Positions 1 through 13,954 of a stretch of 64,000 bases of DNA are shown here, in pieces; within the stretch, counting starts at the first letter, position 1; the number at the start of each line of letters is the position of its first letter. The DNA is taken from the NCBI RefSeq assembly GCF_019925205.1, contig NC_083564.1:36866447-36930446 (forward strand), written 5' to 3'. The notes below the pieces were generated by a model. The model saw nothing but the letters and a program-made list of their open reading frames with translations. It did not search any database and was not told where the DNA came from. The position numbers and the translations under genes are program-made. This DNA comes from Metopolophium dirhodum. Taxonomy: Eukaryota > Arthropoda > Insecta > Hemiptera > Aphididae.

Positions 1-71
1 TAGAGTATTTTTTAAAAATATTTTGGTTTTATACGCCCCCCCTCCATTTTTAAATTCTGGCTACGCCACTG
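1..71. mobile_element. Right end of a hAT-type DNA transposon (cut by window edge)
   Basis: The sequence ending at 71 reads, on the complementary strand, CAGTGGCGTAGCCAGAA followed by a G-rich run. CAGTGGCGTAGCC is a typical hAT terminal inverted repeat start. The rest of the element lies outside the window, so neither the other terminus nor the 8-bp target duplication can be checked. Confidence 0.5.
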
Positions 72-3000
72 GTCGGTCTTATTAAACCAAAAAATAATAT
101 ATAAGAACAATTTTTGTGAATTGATTATTTATATTTCTTAGTTTACTGTTTTCAGTTGTTTGTGTAAATGTTTTTCATAAATTATAAATACCTACTCATT
201 TCAATAAAATTTGATTTATTAGATCTCACCCGCATAATAAAAACTGTAAAAATTAAATTTGTAATACTTGACTAGTTAAAATAAATTAATAAATGAATAT
301 ATTTATAAAATAGGATAAATGTATTTACTATTTAGTCATCGGAGACGCTATATGGGGTAGAGATGAAAATAAAATATGGCAGCGTTATTATAATCAGAAT
401 GTACAAACAAGGACCTAGTAGTCACAAAATCCTAAATACGTCAACTGTAGAACTTGCAGTACATAACTTATGGGCTTATGCACAACGTATAGGTATACTG
501 CAGCACTGTAAACACTAATAATGTTTAAGCTGATTATAAAAGTAGAAAACTCATTATTGTGATTTATGTGGCGGAGATGGAATAATTTCGTAAATTAATA
601 ATACATTTTCAACAATAACAAATACATTCTATATAGGTAGGTAAAGGTATAGGCAATATATGTGACGCGCGCGTATAGTTTACGGTACAATTGATGGATC
701 TGAACGTCAACAAATTGCGTAAAACAAATAGAATACGTACGTACTTGACCCAAATAAAAATCAAATACTATAATCGTAACGATACGAAACGACTAACCGT
801 ACACCTTAAATCATCATACAAAGTCAACGCGATTCACTAAAGCGGGGTGAACAAATTAAGAAATAGGTACATCAAGTCGTAAATGCCTAATAAATTAAAT
901 ACACATTTGCGATGCAGTTACTAGTTAAACACGCGTTTCCTTCACCCAGAATGTATTATTGTTTCATATTTTATTTTTCATTCGTGATAATTGTGGATTT
1001 TTAAGTATACGCTCCGGTGCCGTGCTCGTACCAATGTTTTTGATTTAATGGGCACACTGGGTATTTAGCAATTTTTTCGAACGAAAAATGATTCCATAAA
1101 TTCAATAGTTTTAATTATAGGTTAGTTACCAATGACATATTCTACGTAAGACAGAAAGTATTTACAAAGAATCGTATGACACTAATTTTTTTATTGAGGA
1201 CGGCTTTGGAATATTAGCACTGGTGTACAACTTACTGTCCAAGTTTTAATATATATTAAAATAAAATTATATAATATAGTTTGATATTTGTGTGTGGATT
1301 TATTTGTGATGCATCTACATTAATTACCAACATATTTATGCCACTAAAAATAATACCCAAATACATTTTTTTTCAGCTAACTTTTCCTCACATAATATTA
1401 TATTATATAATACGCATTGTAAATTAACTAAACACATTTTAAGATAATATAATATATAAATACATACATAATAATATGTATATTATACCTACAGAGCGTG
1501 CAATATGCATATTATATTGTATTATTATATTATTATTATATATTTTATATCTGTATAAACAAAGTAAACATTGTTTGTTGTCAAGGACGTTATATATGAC
1601 AACAATGTCTTGCACGCAACAGAAAAGGGTGTCCTCAGTCCTCACCATTGTGTATTATGCTTTTAACCCCCAAGGTATTTTAATTTTTAAAAAATATACT
1701 TTTGAATATACGATCAGTATTTAGCAATAAAACGTTGCACAATATTTTAATATGCAGAAAATTTGTTCTACAAAAATAACGATAATAATATTAATAATTT
1801 ATAATATTTATCGCACCTTGGTTGTTTATGGGTTGATTCCACAATCGATATCGTTATAGTAACAGTTTTTTTTATGTTAGACTACCTGTTGATTTATGGG
1901 ATGTTAATGTTATAACCAATAAAATAAACGTAATAATTGTAAAACAAAAACATTTCAGTTTTGCCTGCTGCACTTGGTACGCTAAAATATAGCTTATAAC
2001 CATATAGTTTAGTAATACTAATTTGGACGTATTTATTATTTATTTATTATGCGTTTAAATAAAAATAATTGTACACGATTTTGTTTTATTATTTCATTGT
2101 TGTTGTACTAGCCACTATAGGTATGATTTTCTATATTTTAATAATTAATAAACATTATTATAATGTAGTGTATATTATAGTGTACCACTATTGGAGCTTG
2201 CGATGTTAGTAAATTTTTATAAATGTAGGGATAATGGTTTCAATATTAATAGGTAGTTGGGTACCTATTTTAGTGCTATTAGTTGTTACATAATTAGGTA
2301 GAATCATATTATTATGTTATTAATTTAGATGATGTAGTAATTAGAAAGTTGTATACTAAATAAAAAAATAAAATATAAAATTAATATACATTTTTAAACA
2401 GTTGCATTTACATAATATAATATGAAATTAGATATGAATATTTTATACAAGTTGATTTAGTATAAGTTAATTGTAAAATATCAGGCTGTACAATTATTAG
2501 TTAAATGAACGATTATTGTTAAGTTATATATTACTATTCATTTTCTCACACCATTTGTGGCCAAAACTTTTTACATACCTATTGTAGGTATCAATTTTGA
2601 AGCCATAATGACACTAATTACATAATATGCTCCGTTTTCACATTTTTATTTCTTTTCAAAAAATATAACTTACACGGCTAATTAGGTATAAAAATTTTGT
2701 TTTTACCTATCTAATAATTATAAACAAGCACACCACTCGTCGCAAAAGAAGAAAATCAAAATATGTTTAATATAGCCATATATAGGTAATATGAATATTT
2801 AATACCACAACATAAACTGTTTTAAAAACAGTACAATGTGATAAATCCTTTTCAGAAAAAATACTATAAGTTTAAATAGATTTAAAAGTCCACGTTGCAT
2901 CGTGCTGAAAGAACTTGTGTATTATACATATTATTATGAATTATTTCTCAACAAACAACATATTATACTATATAATAATAGTAACTTAATCTCCTATAAA

Positions 3001-5789
3001 ATATCTACAGGCTGAATACGAAGGAGTTCTCTTGACAGGCATACAATTATTTGATCTAAAATTGCAATCTTCAAAATTAATCTATACTAAATTATATGTA
3101 CATGTCACTCCCACATTTATCCGTTTTTTATAAATCGCGGAAATTCTAACATATTATATTAAGAACGACCGTGCATAAATTTAAAACAACAATGAATTAA
3201 ATGTCTAATTATAAAATAATAGTAATTATTATATATAATTATCTTTCTACGATATCTCCTTTTCGTTATTTATTTCATGACTGTACGCGCACAACTGCAG
3301 ATCATTAACTGTGGTTTTTAAACGGTACCCATAATACTTTTCTTTTTAAACACAATTTACTTTTCAAATGAGTATATACGAACCACACTCATAAATGATA
3401 TATCAATTCAATACGAAATAATAATATATAAAATGCCACTCACCAGTAACACGGTTTGAACACTGTCAAAACTCAAAACATAATATGGTTTATATTAATT
3501 ATTTTAATATCATATAATAAAGGTTATAATACTATATAAAGGTACATCGTTATACACGTTTTATACAGATGAACATATTTTAACCGTACGACTATTGCAT
3601 ATTTGCATGGCATGGAACTATCGTACCCAGCGTTAAAGTCGTTTTGCATTAGATTTCGGTAAAAATGTATAATATTTAATCTCAGCTGTTTCAGAAAGTT
3701 CAAGGACTTCTAAACAGACTAAACGGTTTTTTAACGAATTTCGGAGATAATGAAAAACGCCCATTAATATTCATACCCCCTATAATATACTTATGTAATA
3801 TGTTATACCAGGTCCTATATGGCTATATTATTATGTGGGTACATAATACCTACCAATATATTGATTAGAATTTGGTATAGAGCAATAAAACCACAGAAAT
3901 TCCTATAGGCTAACCTGAAGGTGATTTTATTTCCTGAAATCTTAACCACAACAAAGAACGTTCGAAAACGCGCGTGAAGAAATTATCTCAAAACAACGCG
4001 CTAATTGAAGTTCAATTCCCGAAATGCTGTGGGTTATATATTATATTATTATAATATACAGCAGCATCAATATACATCATACGCATTACTAGGCGGCGGA
4101 TTGATATTATTCGGTGTGACGGACAATAACACAATAATATAATAATATGTACATATAATATCAATCAAAATCGTAATAAATTACACGTATTGCTCAGCGC
4201 ACAATTACATTTTTAGAATATTAGAATTATCCAAATAATTTCAAACATACACCTAAATATTGATATGTATTATGTACCTACCATGTACGTATTCAGACGA
4301 TTTTAGGGCCGACATGAAAAACGGGTGAATAATATAATATTATCTGCGACGTCGATCGATTCGGAATCGTTGCGTGACTATTATTGTCAAAATTTAACTG
4401 CGGCCTTGCAGGTAACGCGAGTGATTGCCCGACAATTTTATTATTATCATAATCCATAACGTGCACCCGAGAACATAATGCACCCAGGTATTCGGTATGA
4501 GTTATACAGCACTTGCAGGTCGATCTGAAACGGACAAATTGCAACATATTGTATTACGAATATTTATTTACTTGTTGTCCCGATTATGTGATCAAGCGAG
4601 AATACCTGACTAAGTATTGTGTGATATATATGTCAGCGGAACATATTATACAGCTATATGCAGAATTCATTATAATATTGTGCTGCACATTTACCTAATA
4701 CAAATCGTACTTATATATTTATGTACTATGTATATCACTAACAACGCGCAGTAAAAAATAATTTAATTGTAGGTACTATTGTGTACTATATTATAAATGA
4801 ATAGGTTTTTCGCTAGGGTCATAAATGATTAACGATAATTTATCGCAATAAAAATGTGACCCACCGGGTGTATAATATTATACCGTATGTCCGTATACCA
4901 TCCAGCTACGTTCCTATATAATTTTAACGAAAGTATACCAACATAAAAATTTAAAAAATATAATATGTAATAGGTATATAAGTATTCTGGTATATTCGTT
5001 GTTTAACCGACATATTATCATGATAAATAGCCATACCTCGCAAAAGGTAATAGTTCTGCGTTTAGCGTTTTACAGACAAAACTCGAAGGATTGAAAATGT
5101 ATTCTCGTATTATGACATTATGTAAGCAAAATATCATACGTTTTATATTATTATATAGTAAATATTATAGTTTTAAACAAAAAATTATCTTGTAGTCATA
5201 AAATATTACTCAAAGTCTCAAAATGAAACTTATGTTTGGAATAATAATAACTCTGTTGTTTCTCTATTGGTGTTGTATTATAATATATAGACGGTCATAA
5301 GTTATGACCCACAACGCATAAGATAACCGTAGGGATATATAAACCACCATATAGGCCGTGAGAAAAACATAATATATAATATAATATGTAAGGTAGACGA
5401 AAAAAAATATGTATCATTGAATCATTCTTATGTTCAATCACAATCGGAATAAAACAAATAAAAGATAATATATAATATTATTGTGCGTACAATGCATATA
5501 CATGCATTGATACATCAGATACTTCACACACGGTATACCTATGTCGATAAACGAATAAATCGGTATGACGTGGGTATTGAAAAATATTAATAATATTAAT
5601 AGTTTATACATATTTGATAATAATTATTATATTTGATTAGGTACATCTGTGTATGACGTGTGTAATCGAGTAGATTTTACATTAGTGTATATTATACTAT
5701 TTCTATTTCTATTTCTATCTATTAATACACATAATATTATTCAAACGGTAATAAACCAAATAACAATTAATATTCTGAAATCTACTATT
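72..5789. other. Gene-free AT-rich stretch
   Basis: No reading frame here looks like a protein. Short open frames near 1.4-1.7 kb and 4.3-4.7 kb are A/T-driven and have low-complexity composition. One strong minus-strand donor-like site (CTG followed by GTGAGT, near 3444-3449) is preceded by only a 19-nt stretch after a possible acceptor and may be a noncoding first exon or chance. A short TTTCTA tandem lies near 5699-5720. Nothing else could be supported. Confidence 0.5.
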
Positions 5790-6375
5790 TACAGTTAGGT
5801 GGATCGTGGATGGTTGCAGTATTTGTTGGTACGGTCATAATTATGACATCTTAGGAATTACACTGATTCCCTCCTAATGTGAGGTTCTTTAATTTTTATT
5901 TTTGTGTAGTAGACGTTGGAGTTGTTATGGTTATTTTGGGAGGTTCAAAGTTCACAAAGAAAAGTGGTAGTTTTTTTGTTGCATGTTTTTAGAGTACATT
6001 AACGATATTTCTGGTTATGAAACATAGGTTTTCAAGCTCATTTTTATATTTTGTATTCCAGTGGAGTGGTATAGAGGTTCCTGTCTTCCTGATAACGACT
6101 CTGAATGATCTTTCTTGTTTAATTTAGTATGTATGGAACTGGGCATTACTATCTTGTAGGAATCTGATGGTTAGCCTGTAGGCATTAAGAGTATATTTTG
6201 TGGTTAGCTTGATTCCGTTTAGAGAGCTTCTAAAAATAAATTGATATTGATCATCGTCATTAAGTATTTCTTTTAATTTCTTACAAAACAAGTCAAAGTT
6301 TTGAACAGTATTCATAAAATAATATATTTGTAGAGGTACAATTTTCGTTGTATTTTCTTTAGAGGTTATTACATT
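5790..6375 (-). pseudogene. Decayed gag (ORF1) fragment of a jockey-like non-LTR retrotransposon
   Basis: Read on the minus strand, 6315 downward gives a frame beginning MNTVQNFDLFCKKLKE and continuing through YQFIFRSSLNGIKLTT, LNAYRLTIRFLQDSNAQFHTY and, after an in-frame TAA, KQERSFRVVIRKTG. This is the pattern of the PRE_C2HC domain that precedes the zinc knuckles in the nucleic-acid-binding ORF1 of arthropod jockey/X-type elements. The open frame extends upstream to about 6375. After about 5990 the reading continues only with frameshifts and stops. A zinc-knuckle-like YCNHP is still visible near 5800. The stop, frameshifts and missing termini show a dead fragment. The element family is secure as a class but the exact clade is not. 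Confidence 0.75.
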
Positions 6376-9055
6376 AATTTAAAAAGTAATACAAAATTAT
6401 ACGAAATATTATAAGTACTTACTATTTAAGGCAGGTATATAAAATCTATTGAAAACAACTTATGTTTCTTTTAATCACTTTCCAGTTTCAAATTAATATC
6501 ATCACTCGGCTGTATAAGATTAGGTTAGGATTAAAATGTATGATATATTTAGAAATTTTAGAAAATATTTTAAACGGCACTGAATCCCGCCTATAAAATT
6601 TTATCGGACGACTTATTGTACTGAGTTTTAGTAGTTATATGGAATTGAATTATAAATGAATAGTATATATTATATAAAAATAGGTTTATCATAATTCCTA
6701 TTCAGTCCTATTGTATACAGATTCTTTGTTAGTTAAATAAAAATACATTGAATAACACATATTATAATATATAGGCGTGTACAAGATGCAACACAATTTT
6801 ATAACGCTAAACGTCAGGAGTTCGAAAAAAAAATGGCCCCGTAATATTATAATTAATATTCTGATGTCGGTGAAATATGTTAATTTAACATTATAAATGT
6901 ATACCCACTACCTATTATATTATTATTATTGTATAACGTATTTGCACGTGTGAGAACTTACTTGTTAGTCGTTTGTAATTAGTTGCGTTTGCGTTGCGTT
7001 AGTTAAACAATAAGCGGTGCACCGGTATACATATATAGGCATCACAGGTATGTATGTTTTATTTTTTATTTTACACGGTTAATATTATTATTTTTCTACT
7101 TCCAGTTATATTATGGTTGATACACGACCTTAGAGTTTAGACCAAACATGTTATAATTTTCCGTTAGGAATGTTGAATAGTTTTGCATCACGGTAAAGTC
7201 ACTTGATTTATGACTATAATATAGTCTCTTCTCCGGAATGAACTTAATTAGATGATATATATTTATTATGATATAAAATAATAAATTTACAATACATATC
7301 ATGTACCTACCATATTCATAAATAATAATATACATCGACCATATTATATAGGTACATGACATTATGGCGATTATATACCAATTACCAGATGTTACTAGAC
7401 AAAATTATAACGTTGTTACCTAGTATAATTAGGCATAACGACCTGGATGTTGTTCACCATTGAGTTTTGAAGTATGTGTAGACTGTAGTAGACTGTAGAG
7501 TAAAAGATTTCGAGCTAGGTATGTAATATAGGTACTAATATTATGAAACTTAAATGTTCAACAAATGGATGTAAAAACTTACCTATATAATATACACCCA
7601 CACATTCATATGTGATTTTTTTCACGTATTCATTGATTTTAATTACGTCTGTTATATGCACATAATTAATGTCTAAAAACTGTACATTTTCACAATACCT
7701 AAAAATAGCAGTAAATCTGTGTGTTCCATTTTCTATATTTGCGTACGATATGCAGCCGATAAACTTGTTGACATTTTTTTGAATTGACTTGATACTGATT
7801 TTAAATTTTGAATTTAGGAAACTTTGATATACGTAGGTTTACAGGCTGACAGCCCTGTTATGAATAGTATTGAATACAGATATAAAAATCTGCAGACTCC
7901 ACCAAACCACAATACACTATACGAGTATAGTAAGTAGGTACACTCAAATACACAGAAATAGTAATTTATCATGGAATCGAAAACCATGCCACTATAAAAT
8001 AATAATCAATTTAAATTTTGATATAGTACCTTAATTACGACCAACTAAATTATTACCAATAGGTACCTATACACAAAATATTATTTTGATTAGATAATTT
8101 TTCAGCTTTTGCTCCTCCTTAAAAATATCTACGTTTATCCTTGTATTTTCATTGCGGTCAAATGTTCGTACATAATTTTTAATCACGAGAACCACAATTC
8201 ACTATTTTTGCATATTATAATATGCCATCAAAATATGTATGAGTTTACGACACAAAATTGTATTTCTTCGTACGCAACATAAGCGCTCAAAGTGATTTAT
8301 CAAACTTAAAAAAAAAATTGTATTTTACATTATTATTATCTTATGGGTAATAGGTATAATATTATAATGGTAAACCATTTGTCCAATATTATATAGACGT
8401 GAACGAAGACGTCGTAATTTCCTGTTTATTACCAAACGGAAAACACGATACAAAGATCGTCTATTGTATAATTTCGCAATTTCTGAACGATAGTCATCAA
8501 CATTAATGTCCACCCATTTATAATTTACATCCAAGACTTTATCGGACAGTCCATAATACATGTGTACATTATACAATATTATAAACTATATAAACCCATT
8601 TGAAATACAGTGTGGACTAATGCAGTTCAAACTGTAGTAATATTGTTGAAATAGTATCTTATTTTAAAGTGTTTTCGGTGTAACAATCAAAATATTGAAA
8701 TATATGAAACGTAAATAAAAATTAACGCGCGGGTTTCGTTTCTTTTAAATATCTTTCAAGTAGGTAGTACGTAGTATAAAAGGTGCAAGGAATTCTATAA
8801 GTACCTGCACGAAACATAATAAAAATATTTTTACTTCTACTTCTAATACACAAAAATAATAATGGATGAAAACGTTGAAGGAAACTACCTACGGTTTATT
8901 TTAACATTTTTAATTTCACGCGTTTTTTGTTTGTGTTATATAAAACAACTTTTATTACTGCGTCGGTTGATGATAATAAAGGTAGTGTAATCTATAATAA
9001 TTATTAAATTGCCTCAGAAGACTTCATATAAAAGTCATTTTTATTATTTCGTCAG
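6376..9055. other. No supported gene; one coding-like minus-strand frame at 8325-8576
   Basis: Mostly AT-rich DNA without features. A minus-strand open frame at 8325-8576 (83 codons) has a more protein-like centre (KWVDINVDDYRSEIAKLYNR), but I recognise no domain and see no clear splice signals. A CpG-containing block at about 6963-7030 ends, on the minus strand, in CAA followed by GTAAGTTC, a good donor, and could be a noncoding first exon. These are possibilities only. Confidence 0.3.
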
Positions 9056-9132
9056 ACCTAAAATGTCTGCTCTTATGGCTGGTTAAACAAAATATAATTG
9101 TGTATATTACTGTATGGGGTATAGACTATAAG
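9056..9132 (+). CDS. Candidate internal exon, unknown hydrophobic protein
   Basis: A pyrimidine-rich acceptor (TTATTATTTCGTCAG) ends at 9055, and a strong donor (AAG followed by GTAAGTACC) begins at 9133. Between them, 77 nt are open in one frame only, entering in phase 2 and leaving in phase 0. They encode 25 residues including CLLLWLVKQNIIVYITVWG, a plausible membrane segment. Upstream, an ATG at about 8862 opens a 42-codon frame beginning MDENVEGNYLRF, but I could not join it to this exon with a good donor in the right phase. No family is recognised. In DNA this AT-rich such a combination can occur by chance, hence the low confidence. Confidence 0.2.
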
Positions 9133-9824
9133 GTAAGTACCTACTTAATATTATAAGTAGCCAGTAGGTAAATAATTATTTAATAATTAAATACAAAACC
9201 AATAGGTACATTCAGTATTCACCATCGATAATTAATATAATATAGTGTAATCATGACAGTCATGTTATAATCTTTGAAGAAAACTTCATTGTTGTAACTA
9301 TATAAAAGGCACAAAAACCTTTAATTTTACATTTTAAAATAATGAACTTTAAAAAAATGCAGACTTTAAATCGGTTTCATAAAACTGGTGCATTTTTTAT
9401 AGGTACAATACAAACCGTTGATATGTTTGGGACAGTTTTTTTACTATAAAAACTAACATGGTCAGTAGGTCCTATTATCTATTTGAAAAATGAGTAAATA
9501 AATCGTATAATATACGCGTCAAGATATACTTACATAATAGATCTAATCGCCGATATCATCGGATATTTTCTACTGATCCCACCCACCATAGAAAACTTAC
9601 ATACGCCAATGCATATTTGCATAGATCGAATATAGTAGTCCGTCAAGCCCCCTTTTTTAGTTTTATAGGATCGAAGCCCCTCCGCTCACATTAATGTTAA
9701 TAATGTTAGCCCCCCTGAAATTTTAATAGATTTCCACCTATGTATCGAATTAATATCGAATATTCGAATCTATCATTCTATCATTAAGGGTCCAGGTATT
9801 TTCTTTCTAATAGGGCCCCATTAT

Positions 9825-10160
9825 CAGTGGCAGTTTTTAGGGAGGAAGGGGGCGCTCACCCCCCGGCCACCCTTGAATTTTGTTTTGTGTCAATTGTTAT
9901 GTTCTGTACCTGTACATCTTGTTTTTTTATTACTTTATTGTTAAATGTAAGTATAAATCAGAGGCTGGTACTTTATAAAGATTCCAATAAAACTTAACTA
10001 TTTATTTAAATTATGAAATAGAAAATGAAAGTTGTATGTAATTTATTATAGGACCATAAACAAATTGTATTCTTTATTTGATTTATGTAATCATGGTGAG
10101 GGAGGCCCAGAAATTGAAAATAACCCTTCCCCCCTTGATGTTATATCAAAACCGCTACTG
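9825..10160. mobile_element. Small non-autonomous hAT element (336 bp)
   Basis: The left end reads CAGTGGCAGTTTTTAGG. The right end, complemented, reads CAGTAGCGGTTTTGATA. They share CAGTRGCRGTTTT as a terminal inverted repeat. The element is flanked by a perfect 8-bp duplication, CCCATTAT, at 9817-9824 and 10161-10168. The interior has G- and C-runs but no transposase. The 8-bp duplication with CAGTG termini is the hAT signature. Confidence 0.85.
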
Positions 10161-10168
10161 CCCATTAT

Positions 10169-12240
10169 ATGTCATATACTAATATGTTAGTGCCATCTGG
10201 ATCTAAAAATCGTAAATCAGGCCCTGTAGGGTCATATAAGTATACCTATCTATATATAATATATATTCAACTCGACTACTTTATATCCGTTCAGACTCTT
10301 TATCCACGTCCCACGAGAGTAAATAACCAGAATAACAATATATACAATAACATATATTATTGTTAGAGAAACAGTGAATATAAAATAAATTAATTATGGG
10401 TAGGCACATACTTCGCATGCAGTAAGCCGGTACCTAATGCAGTATTTATGTTATTATTGAATCGCAATAACTAGTACTTAGTAGGTCTAACGCGGTATAA
10501 CGCATTGTATAACGCGTTTGCTGCGATTTATGTATCGTTGCATTGGGTATTTGCAATTTAAAGTTCAATCACACGATGATAATAACATCGCTGCCCACGT
10601 ATTTTTCACGGTACCGACTGTCGAGTTTACCCAAACAATATTAACTATGCATACTAATATATAATAATAAATAATGATCTCGATGATTTTACCATTGTAC
10701 TATCCAAGTACTATTTAGATACTATTGTCTATTTTACTCCACAGTTCATACTTATCATACTTGCATTTTCTTTATTTTTATTGTTATTTTTTGTTAGGTT
10801 CTAATTTATTAGGCATATATCCACAGGCATGTATTTAGATTTTTTTCGAGGATAACACGGAAAAATAAATTTTTGGTGACCTCTCAAACGTAATATTATA
10901 TTTTACCTATTATTATAGTAACATTGTACATTTTTTTAAATTTATAATATAAAATCTAATTTTATTTTGCAAGCTAGTACCAATAACCTCATCTGCGGTG
11001 CCACGATAACAAGGCCAACCCTTAAGCTACCTACGCGGAATGAGAACGAGGATTTTATCATTATTTACAATAATCAATTTACGTTATCATATCAATAGAA
11101 TTGATTTAATCGTAAATTGTAATCATAAGGTAATAGATATTATCAAGATGTAGTATCACAGAACAAGGTAGTATGAAGTATGGAAAAATTTAATAATTTC
11201 ACCATTTGGAATTTAGAATTTCATCATCAGATGTTCGCCAATTATCATAATATTTTCAATCGTTCGATCGACAATGGACAATCGTATTACCATTTAACCC
11301 CGGTCCACTAATCGAAGAAACTTGTTGTTAAATATTTTATAATGTATTTGATTATGTTTTTTAAAGTAATTGGTACGTAGTACGTACTAGAGTTACAAAA
11401 AAAGTACAAGGGGATTCATCCCAAACCACCACAGATCCATAATTCATAGAATACAGCAATCTGCTGTAAACAATAATAATATTATAAAGTTTAGCGTATA
11501 ACAATTTAACAAGTAACAACTGACACGTGATTTAATAATACCTAACTAATGAGAATACTGTCAACATATTCGAACTGTACTTTCATCACATGCTTGTTTC
11601 ATTATTGAATCGTATAATATGTACGATCGATTAAAATTATGTTTATCCAATATTAAATTAATAAAGGGTCAATACCGGTAGGTAGTCACCTACTAAAAAA
11701 TAAAATAAAAAAAGATTGTTATTCTCCATCCACATATCTCTTTGTGTAGGTTAACTCGTATAAATACAATAAGCAACAGTATAATATACTATATCATAAT
11801 ATTTATGATTTCAAAGAAATAAAAAATACCTACCTATATTCTTGATATTAATATAATTTTTATTCACTGTCATAACTAATAATTTATAACTGTAATTAGT
11901 TATAACTTATTCGATTCGTTAATGTCAAATATAATAATTTATTCAATGTTACACAGTGCACTCATATTGTACCGACAAGTATTTTGCACATGTTATAAAG
12001 GTAGCAATTATATATATTATTTATTTCTTAAAAAATAATAGTGCCTAGGTAGAAGACTGTTGACATCTGACATATGCAAATCATATTTTAATTAAAACTA
12101 CCCATAGGCTATAGTTATAGTCGTATAGCTGTTTATATTTTGTCGAATGTCCGTACATCACCTAGAGGTGTATAATATGGCTATACAGCATACTTACTTA
12201 GTAGGTAATTTTTCTCAATAAAATTATTGTTTTCTTATTT
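10169..12240. other. Gene-free AT-rich stretch
   Basis: I see no convincing reading frame, RNA gene or complete repeat here. Flanks of the small hAT contain G/C-run remnants (near 9640-9720 and 10215) that look like old transposon ends. Confidence 0.45.
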
Positions 12241-12242
12241 TA

Positions 12243-13390
12243 GATTCTGAGCGGAGCGGAGCAATGAATGTATTGATTTTACAATGATGTTTTTTTTTTT
12301 GTGTAATTCATCACTTTTTAGCAAAGTTGGGCAAGTAATGAAAATAATTAACTATAGTTAAGTAAAGTAAGAGGACACAACATCGATAAGTTAAAAATTA
12401 TTATGGAAAAAAATATTAATTTACCTCAGTTTAAAGAAAGTTGATCTACATTTTTAATTAGTATGTTGATTACATAAATAGTGACTGTGTTCTTTCTAAT
12501 TTCCTAAATTATAATAAACAATTTATTGAACATTCATATAAATGTACAGTGTAAGTACCTATTTATTTTACTTTACATGATTATTAAATATTTAAACGAT
12601 ACCAACACATTCTAATTAATAATTTAACAAATATTAATTTTTTTCATATAAAATAGCAATTTAAGGTCATATAATATTATGCCTATCTAATCTACTAAAA
12701 AAACAAAATAACAGAAATATTAATATTATTTTAATATTGGATTATTTTTATTTTTGCATTAATATTTACGTACAAAACCATAAAAACAAAACTTAAAAAA
12801 TTTGTTAACTTAATGGATAATTTTTAAATAAACTGAGCAAAGTTAAGTTATTTTAACTGTCAATTAAACTAGTTCAATAAGTTGATTAGAAAATTAACTA
12901 ATTAATTAAATTAAAAAGTTAAAAAAATTAACTTTTCAACTAGTTAATAGTTAGCCCACCTATGCTTTTAAGGACAGTAAAAATGCTTAGATTTTCTTCA
13001 ACCATATCTTTTCTGATAGAAAAGTGAATATATTTGGTACTTTAAGGGGGTCAAAAGTAAAAAATTTCTTAATAGTTTTCGAAAACACAAGGAAAACAAA
13101 AGAAAAATTAAGAAAAACAGCCATAGGAATTTTTACGCAAAATTGGTTTTTGATAAAATCGATTTTGGTTTATGGTGTAATTCTAAATCAAATGATAACA
13201 AAAAATATTAAAATACACTCATAAAATGTGTAAAATATATATATTAAATCTTTAAATGTAATATAATATATTAACCATGGCATACATAGAAATTCCCAAT
13301 GGATTGGGGTATATGAAATATATATAAATATTTAATAAAAACACCTGTCTACCTCCTAGCCTATGTTTACGCCACTATATACAAGTATGA
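12243..13390. repeat. Older interspersed repeat that hosts the hAT at 12322
   Basis: The sequence starting GATTCTGAGCGGAGCGGAGC and continuing through a T-run near 12290, then resuming after 12972 with AAAATGCTTAGATTTTCTTC and a stretch rich in AAAACAAAAGAAAAATTAAG, has the look of one dispersed repeat interrupted by the hAT insertion. I believe this repeat type is common in aphid genomes, but that is recall rather than a search. Its right boundary, near a 'tttacgccactat' tail, is approximate. Confidence 0.4.
12322..12964. mobile_element. Non-autonomous hAT element (643 bp), TTAAC-rich
   Basis: The left end is CAAAGTTGGGCAAGTAA. The complemented right end is CATAGGTGGGCTAACTA. Flanks are CTTTTTAG (12314-12321) and CTTTTAAG (12965-12972), an 8-bp duplication with one difference. 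The subterminal DNA is packed with AGTTAA/TTAACT motifs, like the larger element at 34135-36052, which has the same terminal theme (CAAGGCTGGGCAAGTTAAC). The two therefore appear to be members of one family. No coding capacity is visible. Confidence 0.75.
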
Positions 13391-13954
13391 ATATTAATTA
13401 AAAACGTTATGTACTTGGTGCAATAAGTATTACCACAATCGTAAATATTAAGTATTCTTGCTCGAACTTGGGTTAGACATTCATAATGACCTCATCAATG
13501 AATTTATTATTTTTATGCAACATGAGTACATTTAATATTTATTTAGGTGCAATATTTTTCATTTAGTATTATACATAATATTATAGTCTATAGACACCCA
13601 TAGGCAACAGTTTCATGATTAATATTACAATTTTTATGGGCAAAGTTAGCATGTAAACATGTGTTTATCACCCACGCATAATATATTCTTATATAGTCAT
13701 TTTTATCCACCTACAACCTGCAATGGTGGTCTCTTGAAGGTTAAATGGTGCTAACAATAACTTTTGTTTTGTACTTTCCGGTTCTAAGGAATTGTATTTA
13801 ATATAAATTATAAGCAATTAATAGAATTACCACAAAATATCTTGGGTAAGAAAATAAAAATTGTATACATTATACAGTAAATATTTGAAATTGTATGTAT
13901 TTACAAAACAGATTCAAAAAATAATAATAAACAACTATTAAGTAAAATTTAAAC

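Noticed and set aside
1439..1724. Overlapping open frames on both strands
   Set aside because: Both are dominated by I, Y, L and N from ATA/TAT runs, with no motif and no splice context.
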